Shown here piece after piece: positions 1-6,968 of a stretch of 8,040 bases of DNA (positions are counted from its first letter, which is position 1; each line of letters starts with the position of its first letter). Under the pieces are notes generated by a model. It searched no databases, was not told the DNA's origin, and saw nothing but the letters and a program-made list of their open reading frames with translations. The stretch covers positions 1 through 8,040 of the forward strand of contig CAUJFU010000189.1 in the NCBI GenBank assembly GCA_963169055.1. Direction: 5' to 3'. A program made the position numbers and the translations under genes. This stretch comes from Myxococcota bacterium. Lineage in GTDB: Bacteria; Myxococcota_C; UBA6777.

Positions 1-695
1 CGACGCATCTTCCAGCAGCGGCCATCGAGGAGGGGATCGCGCTTGTGCGCTTCTATCTGAGCGAGCAGCTACGGGCCAACGCTGCACGACCCACCGAACA
101 AGAAGAACTCGCGGAGCTTTTGCTGCGATGGCTCCATGACAAATGGGGCGAAGAAAAGATATCCGCACGGGATATCTGTCGCAGAGGGCCGACGAAGCTA
201 CGCAAGACCGCTGTGGCAAAACACACGATCATGTTGCTGGTGGAGCGCGGATATCTTCAGCCGCTGTCAGGCGCGCACTTGATCCAAGGTGAAAAGCGCA
301 ATCAATGCTTTGCCATCGTGGACGGGTATCTGGGGGGCGTTGCTCCTATCGTACACGGCGCGGCAGGTGTCGCCAACGCTGCCTCAGAAAAACCACTCCA
401 GAAAGCACAAGAAAAACAAGGGAATCGCCGCTCTGTCGCAAGCGTCGCAGCCATCGCGCAGTTTGCTCACAGGATGGGTTTGGTGCCGTCGCGTTCTCAA
501 GGTGGGCGGAGTCAGGAGGCGACCTCTACAGCGCGTGGCGTGGAAACCTTTGCGACACCTGCGACAGCGCATTCGATTCTTTCCGCAAGTCCTTCGACCA
601 CAAGCCTTTCCTTGCCTCCAGAAAGAGAGCGTGGGATCGCGACAGAGGCTGCGATAAGCCCGATAGCGTTGTCGAATGAGGTGCTTTTGCTCTGA
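1..695 (+). CDS. DUF3987 family protein, C-terminal part (5' end outside window)
   Basis: The frame is open from the first complete codon (position 3), so the gene starts upstream; the GTG at 45 is internal. The first ~90 visible residues match the C-terminal part of DUF3987 proteins, which are usually primase/helicase-like and found in phages, plasmids and integrated elements. The signs are a helical FYLSEQLRANA segment, then LLLRWLHDKW, an ARDICRRGPTKLRK segment and LLVERGYLQPL, which resembles a small winged-helix fold. The rest, about 120 residues, is low-complexity, rich in Ala, Ser and Thr, with V-A/F-A-T spaced words (VANAA, VASVAAIAQ, FATPATA). Similar alanine-rich tails occur in this family from memory. 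The stop is TGA at 693-695. No catalytic motif is visible because the ATPase part lies outside the window. A nucleic-acid role in a mobile element is inferred. The family call is from memory of its C-terminal pattern. Confidence 0.6.
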   Translation, partial: THLPAAAIEEGIALVRFYLSEQLRANAARPTEQEELAELLLRWLHDKWGEEKISARDICRRGPTKLRKTAVAKHTIMLLVERGYLQPLSGAHLIQGEKRNQCFAIVDGYLGGVAPIVHGAAGVANAASEKPLQKAQEKQGNRRSVASVAAIAQFAHRMGLVPSRSQGGRSQEATSTARGVETFATPATAHSILSASPSTTSLSLPPERERGIATEAAISPIALSNEVLLL

Positions 696-924
696 TCTTT
701 CGCCTTGACTTTGGGCCTCGCTTGGGTGTCCTAATACCAAACCAAAACCCCCCATGTTCGCGACATTTCAAGCGGCAAAGTCGCTTGTGTGAACATCCCT
801 GTTCGCCCCGCCAACACGGGGTCAAGGGGCGACAGTCCCTTGCGGGGTGTGGGGTGGAACCCCACAACACCTATCCCCCAAGCTACTCCGATTTCGATGT
901 TTGTCTGCCGCCGCGCTTTTGCGA
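696..924. other. Intergenic region between DUF3987 gene and clpB-like gene
   Basis: These 229 bases separate two convergent genes. The left part (696-753) shows no clear element. The right-central part holds a cluster of stem-loops, described separately. No classic terminator (GC stem followed by a T run) is visible for either gene, although the strong hairpins could stop transcription from both sides. Short reading frames cross the region but none resembles a protein. Confidence 0.6.
754..879 (+). ncRNA. Candidate structured RNA: cluster of nested stem-loops
   Basis: At least five inverted repeats lie almost end to end. ATGTTC 754-759 pairs with GAACAT 791-796 and encloses a 7-bp hairpin, 770-776 with 780-786 (loop AAA). 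CCCCG 806-810 pairs with CGGGG 817-821. CAAGGG 823-828 pairs with CCCTTG 837-842. TGTGGGGT 848-855 pairs with ACCCCACA 859-866 (loop GGA). Competing pairings also exist: GAACA 791-795 with TGTTC 800-804, CGCCCC 804-809 with GGGGCG 826-831, CCCCGC 806-811 with GCGGGG 842-847, and GGTGT 846-850 with ACACC 867-871. The 770-786 stem contains a G-T pair (775/781), stable as G-U on the plus strand but C-A on the minus strand, which favours plus-strand transcription. The layout recalls mobile-element RNAs such as HEARO/IscB omega RNA, but no IscB gene lies in the window. The family is unproven. Confidence 0.45.
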
Positions 925-3798
925 TCAGTTCGAGGAAGGGTGTTCTTGCGGGGATGGCGTTGCTTCTGTGGAGAAGCACAAGCGGCCATCGCGCAGGGAG
1001 GCGTGGATCTGGCTTCCAGCGGGGAAGCGATCTTCGAGAAGAGCGGTAGATAGGGGATCTTGGATCAGGTGAAGGATAGCGCGTTTGAGGGGTCTTGCGC
1101 CAAAGGCGGGATCGTAGCCTGCCTCGACAAGAAAAGCTTGGGCTTCGGGTGAAACACACAAGGAGAGAGATTGTTCGCGAAGCTGGCGGTGGAGACGTTC
1201 GAGTTGGAGGGTACAGATCGTGTGCATCGCGGCTTTGGTCAAGCGATTGAAGATCAAGATCTCGTCGATGCGGTTGAGGAATTCAGGACGAAAGAAGGCG
1301 CGTAGTTCGGACTGGATCGTGTTGCGCAAGTCGTCGTCTTGCGTACCTTCGGCTTCCAAGATCGCGGATGCACCGACATTTGAGGTGAGGATGACAACGG
1401 TATTGCGAAAGTCGACCGTACGGCCTTGGCTGTCTGTCAAGCGTCCATCATCAAGGACTTGCAACAACAGCAAGAAGATATCTTGGTGAGCCTTCTCCAC
1501 TTCATCGAAAAGAATCACTGCGTATGGGCGAGAGCGTACGGCTTCGGTGAGTTGTCCGCCTTCTTCGTGCCCTGCGTAGCCGGGGGGCGATCCCAACAGG
1601 CGGGAGACTGTGTGCTTTTCCATAAACTCGGACATATCGAAGCGCAGGATGGCGCGTTCGTCATCAAACAAAAAGGCTGCAAGAGCTTTGGCGAGCTCGG
1701 TCTTTCCGACACCTGTGGGGCCAAGGAACAGAAAGGAGCCGATGGGGCGTTGCGGATCCGCGAGTCCAGAACGCGAGCGCCGAACAGCAGAGCTTAAAGC
1801 GGCGATGGCTTCGGGCTGTCCGATCACACGCTGTTGAAGGTGCGCTTGCATCTTGAGCAGCTTTTCGCGCTCGCTCTGCATCATCCGCGCTGCGGGAATG
1901 CCCGTCCAATCCGCGATGATCTGCGCGATATCTTGAGCATCGACTTTTTCTTTCAACAGACGCTGTTCTCCCGCCGCCCCCAACAGCGCTTCGGCTTCGG
2001 CCAATCGCTCGCGTAATTGCAGCACTTGGTTGTAGCGGATCTCTGCGGCACGTTGAAAGTCGCCCTCGCTTTCAGCGTCCTTCTCTTCGAGTTCGTAGGC
2101 TTCGAGCTTTTCTTTGATCACGCGGATCTCGGATAGAGCGCGTTTTTCACGACCCCACTGGGCTTTTGCTTGTTCAAGCCGTTGTGCGATCTGTGCGGCC
2201 TCCTCGCGCAATGCGTGGATTTGCTGTTGTGCGCTGGCGGTTGTTTCATGCAACAGCGCTTGTTCTCCCGTTTTCAAATGGATCAAGCGCCGATTTAGAT
2301 CGTCAAGCATCGGAGGCATCGCGTCGATCGAGAGACGCAGACGACTGGCGGCTTCATCGATCAGATCAAGGGCTTTGTCCGGCAAGGCGCGATCGGCAAG
2401 ATAGCGCTCCGAAAGCTGAACCGCTGCACACAAAGCATCATCCGAGATCTGAACGCTGTGATGGATCTCATAACGCGCCTTCACACCACGCAAGATCGCG
2501 ATCGCTTCGTCTTGCGTGGGCGACTGGACGGCGATGCTTTGAAATAAGCGCTTGAACGCAGGTTCTTTGTCAAAACGCTGTCGATAAGCTTCCGCCGTGG
2601 TCGTACCAATGACTTGCACTTCTCCCCGAAGCAGCGCAGGTTTGAGCAACCCTGACGCATCAGATCCACTGCTCCCTTCCCCCGCCTTGATCAGCGTGTG
2701 CAGATCGGGCAACACCAACAAGATCCGTCCTGCTGCATCCCGAACCTCCTGCAAGATCGCCTTCAATCTTTCCTCAAAATCCCCCCGATACTTGGCCCCC
2801 GCAATCACCGACCCCATCTCCAACACCACCAAACGCCGATGGCGCATCTGGGTCGGCACATCCCCTCGCACGATCCGCAACGCCAAACCATGCAAGATCG
2901 ATGTCTTCCCCACACCCGGCTCTCCCACCAACAACGGATTGTTTTTGTGCCGACGGCTGAGGATCTGCATCATCCAACGGATCTCGTTGTCCCGCCCAAT
3001 CACCGGGTCCAATCCACCGCTCTCCGCAAGATACGTCAAATCCCGACCATACGCCCGCAATGCCTCCCCCAACGGTGGAGACAAATCAACATCCGATGCC
3101 ACCGACGTTCCCGAACTCACCGACATCCTCGATGAGGCCGATGTTCCCGATGCCCCTGATGTTCCCGACCCCACCGATGTTCCCGATGCGCTCGACCCCA
3201 CCAATGTTCCTGATATCCCCGATGTTCCCGATGATTGCGAAATCCCCGATGATTGCGAAATCCCCGACGCTCCCGATGATTGCGACATCCCCGATGTTCC
3301 CGATGATGCTGATGCTCTCGAACCCACCGATGTTCCTGAGGGTTGAATGGGTGCCTCATCTTGCGGTTGTTTGCGTAGGCTATGCAGGGCACGACTGACG
3401 CGCAGGCGGTTGACGCCAAAAAAGCTTAATTGTTCGGCAGCACGGCCTCCTCGTTCATCGAGAAGCGCCAAAAACAAATGCAGCGTGGAGACCCATTCTT
3501 CGCCGCGTTCTCGGCATTCTCGCTCTGCACGTTGCAATGTTCCCAACAGGCGGGCCGAAAGAAAGACCTCTTCACGAGCTTTCCCGCTGCCTGCGATCTC
3601 TCGCATCAACCGACGTTTCAGATCGTCGCGATCAACCCCAAGCACCGAGAACAAACGCAACAACATACCGCTGTTTTGGCAAAGCATCGCATACAGCAAA
3701 TGTTCGGGGGATATCTCTGTACGACCGGAATCTGCGGCGAGTTTTTCTGCTTCCAACACAGCTTCGGCAGCTTGGCGAGAATAACGATCAAAGTCCAT
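925..3798 (-). CDS. clpB: ClpB-like AAA+ disaggregase with degenerate first ATPase ring
   Basis: This 957-residue protein has the order of the Hsp100 protein ClpB, a hexameric unfoldase that threads aggregated proteins through its pore. An N-terminal Clp_N repeat domain (~1-145) is followed by an S/G/T-rich linker (~152-236), AAA ring 1 (~240-500), a long coiled-coil M domain (~495-625) and AAA ring 2 (~640-940). Ring 1 has Walker A GEPGVGKT (292-299) and pore loop KYRGDF (336-341), but Walker B reads LLVLPDLH: Pro364-Asp365 replace Asp-Glu. The arginine-finger stretch reads FKRLFQ (415-420) where ERRFQ is usual. Ring 2 looks complete: GPTGVGKT (693-700), ILFDE (762-766), GYAG pore loop (740-743), TSN sensor, R843 in EFLNR, GARP sensor 2 (900-903). 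No IGF/LGF ClpP-binding loop is seen, so protease coupling is unlikely. The ATG at 3798 gives the standard Clp_N start; the SD is weak. ClpV (type VI secretion) is a less likely alternative, and no such genes are nearby. Confidence 0.93.
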   Translation of the reverse strand: MDFDRYSRQAAEAVLEAEKLAADSGRTEISPEHLLYAMLCQNSGMLLRLFSVLGVDRDDLKRRLMREIAGSGKAREEVFLSARLLGTLQRAERECRERGEEWVSTLHLFLALLDERGGRAAEQLSFFGVNRLRVSRALHSLRKQPQDEAPIQPSGTSVGSRASASSGTSGMSQSSGASGISQSSGISQSSGTSGISGTLVGSSASGTSVGSGTSGASGTSASSRMSVSSGTSVASDVDLSPPLGEALRAYGRDLTYLAESGGLDPVIGRDNEIRWMMQILSRRHKNNPLLVGEPGVGKTSILHGLALRIVRGDVPTQMRHRRLVVLEMGSVIAGAKYRGDFEERLKAILQEVRDAAGRILLVLPDLHTLIKAGEGSSGSDASGLLKPALLRGEVQVIGTTTAEAYRQRFDKEPAFKRLFQSIAVQSPTQDEAIAILRGVKARYEIHHSVQISDDALCAAVQLSERYLADRALPDKALDLIDEAASRLRLSIDAMPPMLDDLNRRLIHLKTGEQALLHETTASAQQQIHALREEAAQIAQRLEQAKAQWGREKRALSEIRVIKEKLEAYELEEKDAESEGDFQRAAEIRYNQVLQLRERLAEAEALLGAAGEQRLLKEKVDAQDIAQIIADWTGIPAARMMQSEREKLLKMQAHLQQRVIGQPEAIAALSSAVRRSRSGLADPQRPIGSFLFLGPTGVGKTELAKALAAFLFDDERAILRFDMSEFMEKHTVSRLLGSPPGYAGHEEGGQLTEAVRSRPYAVILFDEVEKAHQDIFLLLLQVLDDGRLTDSQGRTVDFRNTVVILTSNVGASAILEAEGTQDDDLRNTIQSELRAFFRPEFLNRIDEILIFNRLTKAAMHTICTLQLERLHRQLREQSLSLCVSPEAQAFLVEAGYDPAFGARPLKRAILHLIQDPLSTALLEDRFPAGSQIHASLRDGRLCFSTEATPSPQEHPSSN
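3091..3345 (-). repeat. Degenerate tandem repeat coding the S/G/T-rich ClpB linker
   Basis: Within the clpB-like gene the plus strand repeats the word GATGTTCCC and variants in units of about 9 to 18 bases. The clearest copies are an exact 18-base tandem duplication, GATGATTGCGAAATCCCC at 3230-3247 and 3248-3265, with a third copy at 3275-3292 that differs at one base. In the protein this gives SGISQSS-type words and a flexible linker of ~85 residues between the N domain and ring 1, where ordinary ClpB has only a short linker. Repeats of this kind tend to change length by slippage, so copy number may vary between strains. Confidence 0.85.
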
Positions 3799-3865
3799 CG
3801 GTTGGCTCGCTTCTTCACTTGATCTGCGCGTTTGGGTTTGACAGCACCGCCGCTGCGCGCAGTGG

Positions 3866-3926
3866 GTCTCACGTCTTGACTTTTTTCTGCTTGATTTGTC
3901 TCGCGTCTTAGCTTTTTTTCTGCTTG
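3866..3926 (-). repeat. Imperfect direct repeat across the end of the DUF1844 gene
   Basis: Two copies of a ~28-base word lie at 3866-3893 and 3898-3926, separated by four bases. Both run GTCTC(A/G)CGTCTT, then two or three variable bases, a run of T and CTGCTTG on the plus strand. They differ at a few positions and by one T in the homopolymer. The right copy contains the last codons and stop of the DUF1844 gene (QKKS); the left copy lies in the gap before clpB. A local duplication of the gene's 3' end is the simplest reading. On the minus strand the runs are A, so it is not a T-tailed terminator for these genes. Confidence 0.8.
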
Positions 3927-4282
3927 TCGACGTATTTCATCTGCAACTCAAATAACAACATCTGCAAGAGTTTTTCTTCTTCGCGCTCCAAGTTCCCACG
4001 GGTCTTTTCGCGCAACATCTCCAAGGTATCGATCATGTGCTTGGCCATCGGCAGATTGACCTCCGCTCCTTCTCCAAGGTTCATGATCGCGCTGTGGTGC
4101 AGCGACAACACAAACGTCGGAAAGTCCAGCTTGGGCAAGCGCAACCCACGCAATCGCGCTTTGTCTTCTTCGGCCTTGGACGCCCGATCAAATGCGGCTT
4201 GGGCTGCCGAGGCTTCCTTCGATGCCGCTGTTTCCGCACGTTCGGCTTGGTTTTCTTTTTCGGCATTTTGCTGTGTGGTCAT
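3908..4282 (-). CDS. DUF1844 domain protein
   Basis: The product is 124 residues. The first ~45 are charged and alanine-rich (E, K, A, Q) and probably an extended or helical leader. Residues ~49-119 match DUF1844: LPKLDFPTFVLSLHHSAIMNLG, then NLPMAKHMIDTLEML, EKTRGNL, EEEKLLQMLLFELQMKYVD. The family is common in Deltaproteobacteria, Planctomycetes and Acidobacteria and has no firmly assigned function; it appears cytoplasmic, with no signal peptide or membrane segment. The ATG at 4282 is preceded by AAAGG (4290-4294, 7 bases away) and GGAGG further up, supporting this start. A 236-base gap to the upstream short gene, holding a palindrome-like CGTTTGTAAACG (4381-4392), could carry its own promoter, though no convincing -35/-10 pair was found. 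The clpB-like gene follows 109 bases after the stop on the same strand. Confidence 0.88.
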   Translation of the reverse strand: MTTQQNAEKENQAERAETAASKEASAAQAAFDRASKAEEDKARLRGLRLPKLDFPTFVLSLHHSAIMNLGEGAEVNLPMAKHMIDTLEMLREKTRGNLEREEEKLLQMLLFELQMKYVDKQKKS

Positions 4283-4518
4283 CGACTAACCTTTCCCTCC
4301 ATCTCCAACAAGGCTCGCTCTCGGCGCGACCTTGCGATCTCGCTGGATACATCGCGAAACAACAACACCGATTCGCAACGCGTTTGTAAACGGAAACGAT
4401 CGAGAAACGATAGACACGATCCCAAGAAGCGCAAGCAACAAATCCCTCCCTCTCCCTTTTCATCCCACCCCTTTACAGCTTCACCCTCCCTCAAACCAAG
4501 CCTGACTCCCACACACCA

Positions 4519-4767
4519 CTAACGGCGAAAGTGCTTGTTCCAATCAAAAAGATGCTGCCAACCCTCTCGGTGCAAAGCTTCGACGGCACGGGCATCTTCG
4601 CTCGAACAAATATGGCCATCTTGATTGTACCAACGATACTGATGGGGGCTGGTTTCTGGAAGAGAACGCCGTTGGGTCTCGATCACTTCTTCCGAACGGA
4701 TGTGGCGGCGGATATCGCGTTTAAGCAAACGAACATCAAATTCAAGAGCCTTCCGAAACTTATCCAT
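4519..4767 (-). CDS. Small charged protein of unknown function, kinase-coupled
   Basis: This encodes 82 residues that I do not recognise. The N-terminal half is strongly basic and probably helical (MDKFRKALEF, then RLLKRDIRRHIRSEE); the C-terminal half has aromatic residues (YRWYNQDG, REGWQHLFDWNKHF) around an acidic SSEDARAVEAL helix. There is no signal peptide, membrane segment or cysteine motif. An upstream TTG at 4779 would add four residues, but the ATG at 4767 has GAGG (4774-4777 on the plus strand) six bases before it and is the better start. It begins 22 bases after the stop of the PEGA kinase gene on the same strand, so the two are very probably co-transcribed and may act together. 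The coding call rests on the intact frame, RBS and position. Confidence 0.6.
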   Translation of the reverse strand: MDKFRKALEFDVRLLKRDIRRHIRSEEVIETQRRSLPETSPHQYRWYNQDGHICSSEDARAVEALHREGWQHLFDWNKHFRR

Positions 4768-4789
4768 TATCGACCTCAAACAAGGGGGG

Positions 4790-6550
4790 TTAGAGAAGTT
4801 CTTCGATCAAGCGAAAGCTGTTTTGGCTGTTTTGGCGAAACGTCCAAAGATAAGCCCGCGAGACGTAGCCTTCTTTCTTGATCTCGATCTGTACGCGTTT
4901 GCCGACTTCACCACGAATTGTCAAGGGGGTAGCTCCCACTTTTTTCCCATCCACAAACACAGACGCCCCGTTGGGGGTGGTTGTAATGCGGTATTGAACG
5001 AGCGTAGCCGCCTCACGACGGGGCATTGGCGTAGCTTCGCGGGGGGCAGGAACCGTCGTGCGCGTCGGCACATCGGAAGACGTAGCGGGAGGCTCTTGGG
5101 TGCGCTGCCCCCGCGCAACTCGCGTTTTCTTTCGCTTGACTCGCCTTCCGCCTCGCCTGTTTTGTCGAGGTTTGCGCTTGACTTCGGGTTCCTCGTCTTC
5201 TTGATCGGCTGCTTTTTTCTGCCCGTCTTCACTAGTGTTGCCTGCGCCCTCCTGTGCTGCCGATCCCAACGGAATCTCCCGAACTTCCGGGGCGGGTGGT
5301 GCCTTCTTCGACTCGTCCATCCATGCCGCAACACGCGGCTTGGGTTTCACCGACGGAGGCGGCGGATACAAGAACCGAATCCCCACAAAACCACCCAACA
5401 ACAACAGCACCGCCACAGAAACACCAATCATCATCGATCGCAAAGGCCGCGTAGGCGGAACCACAGAAGCGATCATCTTGTACTGGATATCCCGACGTTT
5501 TGGCATCGGGAACAACCCTGTCGCTTCGCCGCTATCGTGATAGATATCTTCCCAGATCGGATCGATGCCGATCGATCGCATCGCTTGTTCCAGCGTCTGA
5601 TTGAATTCGTGCGCACTTTGAAACCGATGCGCAGGATCTTTCGATAGCGCCTTGGCGACGATCGCCTCCAAGATCTCGGGGTATTCGCGATCAGGGTTCA
5701 GTTCCGCCATGCGCGGTGGCAACGCCTCCAACTGCAATCGCATCGTGTCGCGGTTCGAACCACCTTCAAACACCCGCTGCCCCGTCAACATCTCCGCCAA
5801 GATGATCCCGCACGCATACAGATCCGCCCGATGATCAATCCGATCCAACTCCCCCCGCACTTGTTCGGGCGACATATAATACGGCGTCCCGATCGCCGCA
5901 CCCCGCTTTTGCAAGTCGTCCGTTTTCTCCCCTTGTTGTTGAAAGTGCTTCCCCACGATGTGCGCGATCCCAAAATCCACGATCTTCACCAACAAGCGCC
6001 CCCGACTCCCCGTCGTCAAGATGATGTTCTCTGGCTTCAAGTCCCGATGCACGATCCCCTTCTCGTGCGCGTATGCCAACGCATCCAACAATTGTAACAT
6101 CAGCGCCAATACCCATCCCCACTTCAAATTACGATTCAAACGCCACAACCGATACAGACTTTTCCCCTCCAACCACTCGCAGATCAGATACGGACCCAAC
6201 TGCTCCGATACCCCAAAGTCGATCACTTGCACCACGTTCTCGTGCCGCAACTCCGCCATCACCAACGCCTCGCGTTGGAATCGCTCAAAAAATTTCTCTT
6301 CTTTCGCCCACTGCGGCTGCAACAACTTCACCGCAAACGAATTCTTCAACGTCACGTGTTGGGCCTCGTACACCGCACCAAAACCGCCCTGACCCACCAA
6401 CCGCGCCAATTGATAATTCCCCACCACCAGCGCTTCTTCCGACCAATCCTTCTCACCATCCAAGGTCACCACCGCCACCGACGGATATCCCCCTTGATTT
6501 GGAGCTTGCAGCCGAGAACTCGCTTTTTCTTCATGCTTCAGCGTTGTCAT
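4790..6550 (-). CDS. Membrane-anchored Ser/Thr protein kinase with C-terminal PEGA domain
   Basis: This is a 586-residue Hanks-type (PknB-like) kinase. The catalytic domain spans ~46-325: glycine loop GQGGFGAVY (53-61), catalytic lysine in FAVK (K75), helix C glutamate in QREAL (E94), HRDLKPEN (168-175), DFG (192-194), GTPYYMSPE activation-segment end (221-229). All residues needed for activity are present. One membrane helix follows at ~372-395, then a Pro/Lys/Arg-rich tail with a very basic patch (KRKPRQNRRGGRRVKRKK), and a PEGA domain at ~518-585 (TTTPNGASVFVDGKKVGATPL). The kinase should face the cytoplasm and the PEGA domain the envelope side, where such domains may bind wall or surface components. 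The start at 6550 (ATG) has AAAAGG nine bases upstream; a TTG at 6625 would add 25 residues of poor quality. The gene probably heads the minus-strand cluster. Substrates are unknown. Confidence 0.95.
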   Translation of the reverse strand: MTTLKHEEKASSRLQAPNQGGYPSVAVVTLDGEKDWSEEALVVGNYQLARLVGQGGFGAVYEAQHVTLKNSFAVKLLQPQWAKEEKFFERFQREALVMAELRHENVVQVIDFGVSEQLGPYLICEWLEGKSLYRLWRLNRNLKWGWVLALMLQLLDALAYAHEKGIVHRDLKPENIILTTGSRGRLLVKIVDFGIAHIVGKHFQQQGEKTDDLQKRGAAIGTPYYMSPEQVRGELDRIDHRADLYACGIILAEMLTGQRVFEGGSNRDTMRLQLEALPPRMAELNPDREYPEILEAIVAKALSKDPAHRFQSAHEFNQTLEQAMRSIGIDPIWEDIYHDSGEATGLFPMPKRRDIQYKMIASVVPPTRPLRSMMIGVSVAVLLLLGGFVGIRFLYPPPPSVKPKPRVAAWMDESKKAPPAPEVREIPLGSAAQEGAGNTSEDGQKKAADQEDEEPEVKRKPRQNRRGGRRVKRKKTRVARGQRTQEPPATSSDVPTRTTVPAPREATPMPRREAATLVQYRITTTPNGASVFVDGKKVGATPLTIRGEVGKRVQIEIKKEGYVSRAYLWTFRQNSQNSFRLIEELL

Positions 6551-6587
6551 GAATTTTTGCCTTTTCGTTTTTGCTTTCCACAGCAAG

Positions 6588-6616
6588 AAGATACAAAAAC
6601 CGCGATCTTTGCCCAA
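6588..6616 (-). promoter_or_regulatory. Weak candidate sigma70 promoter for the PEGA kinase cluster
   Basis: On the minus strand, TTGGGC (plus 6611-6616) and TATCTT (plus 6588-6593) are spaced by exactly 17 bases. The boxes match consensus at only three and four of six positions. The position, about 40 bases upstream of the preferred kinase start, is sensible. A chance match is quite possible. Confidence 0.3.
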
Positions 6617-6835
6617 AACATCCAACCTTGTCTAGATCGTCTCTCTCAAACCACGCACTTCCGCTCTCCTACTTCTCCTCCTGCGCACCCTTCTCCGTCC
6701 TCGAACTGCCCACTCTCCAACGCACCTCTCACACAAAAGACCTACACACCTCACAGACTTCGCTCCTCCATAACGCCTCCTGTCTTGTCGCTTTGCCTGT
6801 GCACACACTCAATTCACCGAATCCCTCCCCCACCA

Positions 6836-6864
6836 TTGACGAGCATACACGGGTTTTGTACACT
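6836..6864 (+). promoter_or_regulatory. Candidate sigma70 promoter for the rightward kinase
   Basis: TTGACG (6836-6841) and TACACT (6859-6864) are separated by exactly 17 bases. The -35 box matches consensus at five of six positions and the -10 box at four. Transcription would start near 6871, giving a leader of about 100 bases before the GTG at 6969. It faces the second kinase gene and lies in non-coding DNA, which adds weight. Confidence 0.5.
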
Positions 6865-6968
6865 ACCCAACGTTCTTTCCCTACGCACCGCCCAGCAACG
6901 GGAAACCCAAACCATCGGTCATCTCTCCCCCAAACGACCGATCCCAACACAAAAGGCTTGTTGTTTTC

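Larger units (their letters stand above)
6551..6968. other. Divergent intergenic region, pyrimidine-rich on plus strand
   Basis: This 418-base gap separates two divergent kinase genes. The plus strand is notably poor in G and rich in C and T, especially 6630-6835, although it shows no sign of coding in either direction. Minus-strand reading frames that enter it are continuations of shadow frames from the genes on either side. It holds a candidate promoter for each kinase gene, listed separately. No repeat, tRNA or clear operator palindrome was seen. Confidence 0.6.

Noticed and set aside
705-737. Promoter TTGACT ... TAATAC upstream of the hairpin cluster
   Set aside because: The spacing is 21 bases, too long for a normal sigma70 promoter, and no better -10 lies at 16-18 bases.
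848-866. Simple rho-independent terminator for clpB or the DUF3987 gene
   Set aside because: The stem is strong but no T run follows on either strand, and it belongs to a larger set of hairpins.
731-1159. 142-codon minus-strand frame over the hairpin cluster and clpB end
   Set aside because: It overlaps the conserved C-terminal coding sequence of clpB in another frame and is Arg/Pro/Ser-rich, as shadows are.
3091-3345. CRISPR-like array
   Set aside because: Units are 9 to 18 bases, degenerate, without spacers, and in frame within clpB.
2597-3346. 249-codon plus-strand frame with acidic DVPD repeats
   Set aside because: It is antisense to ring 1 and the linker of the ClpB-like gene. The repeats are the reverse complement of the S/G/T linker tract.
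4188-4463. 91-codon minus-strand frame in and upstream of the DUF1844 gene
   Set aside because: It overlaps the DUF1844 coding region in another frame and has no family resemblance or convincing start site.
4700-5647. 315-codon plus-strand frame
   Set aside because: It is antisense to the PEGA kinase tail, Arg/His/Asn-rich with no recognisable fold, while the minus frame has clear domains.
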